The notes under the pieces: model-generated
Told to the model about the DNA's origin: nothing
What the model saw: only the letters and a program-made list of their open reading frames with translations
The model's database searches: none
In this document: piece by piece, positions 52,788 through 53,066 of the stretch
How the letters are laid out: the number at the start of each line of letters is the position of its first letter
Position numbering within the stretch: the stretch's first letter is position 1
Source: Pseudomonadota bacterium
GTDB taxonomy: Bacteria; Myxococcota_A; UBA796; GCA-2862545
Direction: 5' to 3'
DNA length: 53,066 nucleotides
Assembly: GCA_023954855.1 (NCBI GenBank)
Contig: JAGSGY010000034.1
Span: forward strand, 1 to 53,066
Position numbers and translations under genes: made by a program

Positions 52788-53066
52788 GTGCTACCGTTCC
52801 CAGACGTGCCGTCGCGCTTTCCCATCCTCCTGCTCGTCGCGTTCGTGCTGTTGGGCGTGCTCGCCGACACGGCTCAAGCGGGGCCGGTTGCACTGCGTAA
52901 GCTAGCCGTCGATGACGGTCTGTCTCAGAACCACGTCTCGGCTGTCATCCAGGGCCCGGACGGGTACGTCTGGTTCGCCACCGCCGAGGGCTTGGACCGC
53001 ACGGACGGGTACGACATCGAGCGCTTCGCGGTCGATCCCGACGGGGATCAAGGGACCGGGGGGGAA
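52788..53066 (+). CDS. Secreted two-component-type beta-propeller protein (N-terminal part)
   Basis: Runs off the right edge. A hydrophobic signal sequence (RFPILLLVAFVLLGVLADTA, cut near AQA-GP) is followed by the first Reg_prop blade: LRKLAVDDGLSQNHVSAVIQ, then GPDGYVWFATAEGLDRTDGY. This is the typical start of a periplasmic ligand-sensing propeller found at the N-terminus of hybrid histidine kinases, diguanylate cyclases and related sensors; the output domain lies outside the window. The start is uncertain: GTG at 52788 is used, and GTG at 52782 and 52806 are also in frame. Confidence 0.8.
   Translation, partial: MLPFPDVPSRFPILLLVAFVLLGVLADTAQAGPVALRKLAVDDGLSQNHVSAVIQGPDGYVWFATAEGLDRTDGYDIERFAVDPDGDQGTGGE

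Overview
The window is about 53 kb of GC-rich DNA with dense, mostly overlapping genes. The best guess is a Myxococcota-type (deltaproteobacterial) Gram-negative bacterium. Pointers are eukaryotic-like Ser/Thr kinases fused to ATPase, TPR, receiver or histidine-kinase modules, lipoproteins with long Asp/Thr/Ala or Asp/Pro linkers, a TonB receptor, ergothioneine genes and many orphan histidine kinases. This assignment is inference; no rRNA or marker gene is present.

Region 1 (1-14.2 kb): the 5' part of an SLC12-like permease; a membrane PAS histidine kinase; a forward operon of glycerate-kinase-like, MenH-like hydrolase, egtB, egtD and a secreted zinc metalloprotease; then reverse-strand genes for a PAS hybrid kinase, a front-end type fatty-acid desaturase and a HAMP histidine kinase. 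Region 2 (14.2-29.7 kb): a LysR regulator with a small partner, lipoproteins and membrane proteins of unknown role, an E2/CAT-fold acyltransferase-like protein whose catalytic His is replaced by Glu, a DUF3604 lipoprotein, a MacAB-like efflux set, a Ser/Thr kinase-ATPase-TPR regulator, and a lipoprotein whose thioredoxin-like domain is interrupted by one in-frame UGA exactly at the first position of a CxxC motif, followed by a hairpin that fits a bacterial SECIS element. I read this as a selenoprotein lipoprotein (U143-S-Y-C146).

Region 3 (29.75-52.5 kb): a complete tRNA-Arg(UCU) lies at 29750-29826. Its 3' half, from the anticodon loop through the CCA end and into downstream DNA, is repeated in direct orientation at 52297. 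That is the footprint expected of an element integrated at the tRNA 3' end, with the two repeats 22,515 bp apart. No integrase is visible. The cargo is almost entirely signalling: an orphan molybdopterin oxidoreductase, a receiver-Ser/Thr kinase fusion that seems to start at CTG, a 1,802-residue Ser/Thr kinase-ATPase-GAF-histidine kinase, a six-gene reverse operon (histidine kinase, receiver-LuxR, receiver-degenerate cyclase, TonB receptor, YfiR-like protein, hybrid kinase with two receivers and an HPt), and a receiver-class III cyclase facing two cyclic-nucleotide-binding-domain proteins. Four closely similar receiver domains are joined to four different outputs (kinase, DNA binding, active cyclase, dead cyclase). 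I infer one integrated envelope-sensing and second-messenger network.

Region 4 (52.5 kb to the end): the repeated tRNA fragment, a 70-bp palindromic element and the start of a secreted beta-propeller sensor protein.
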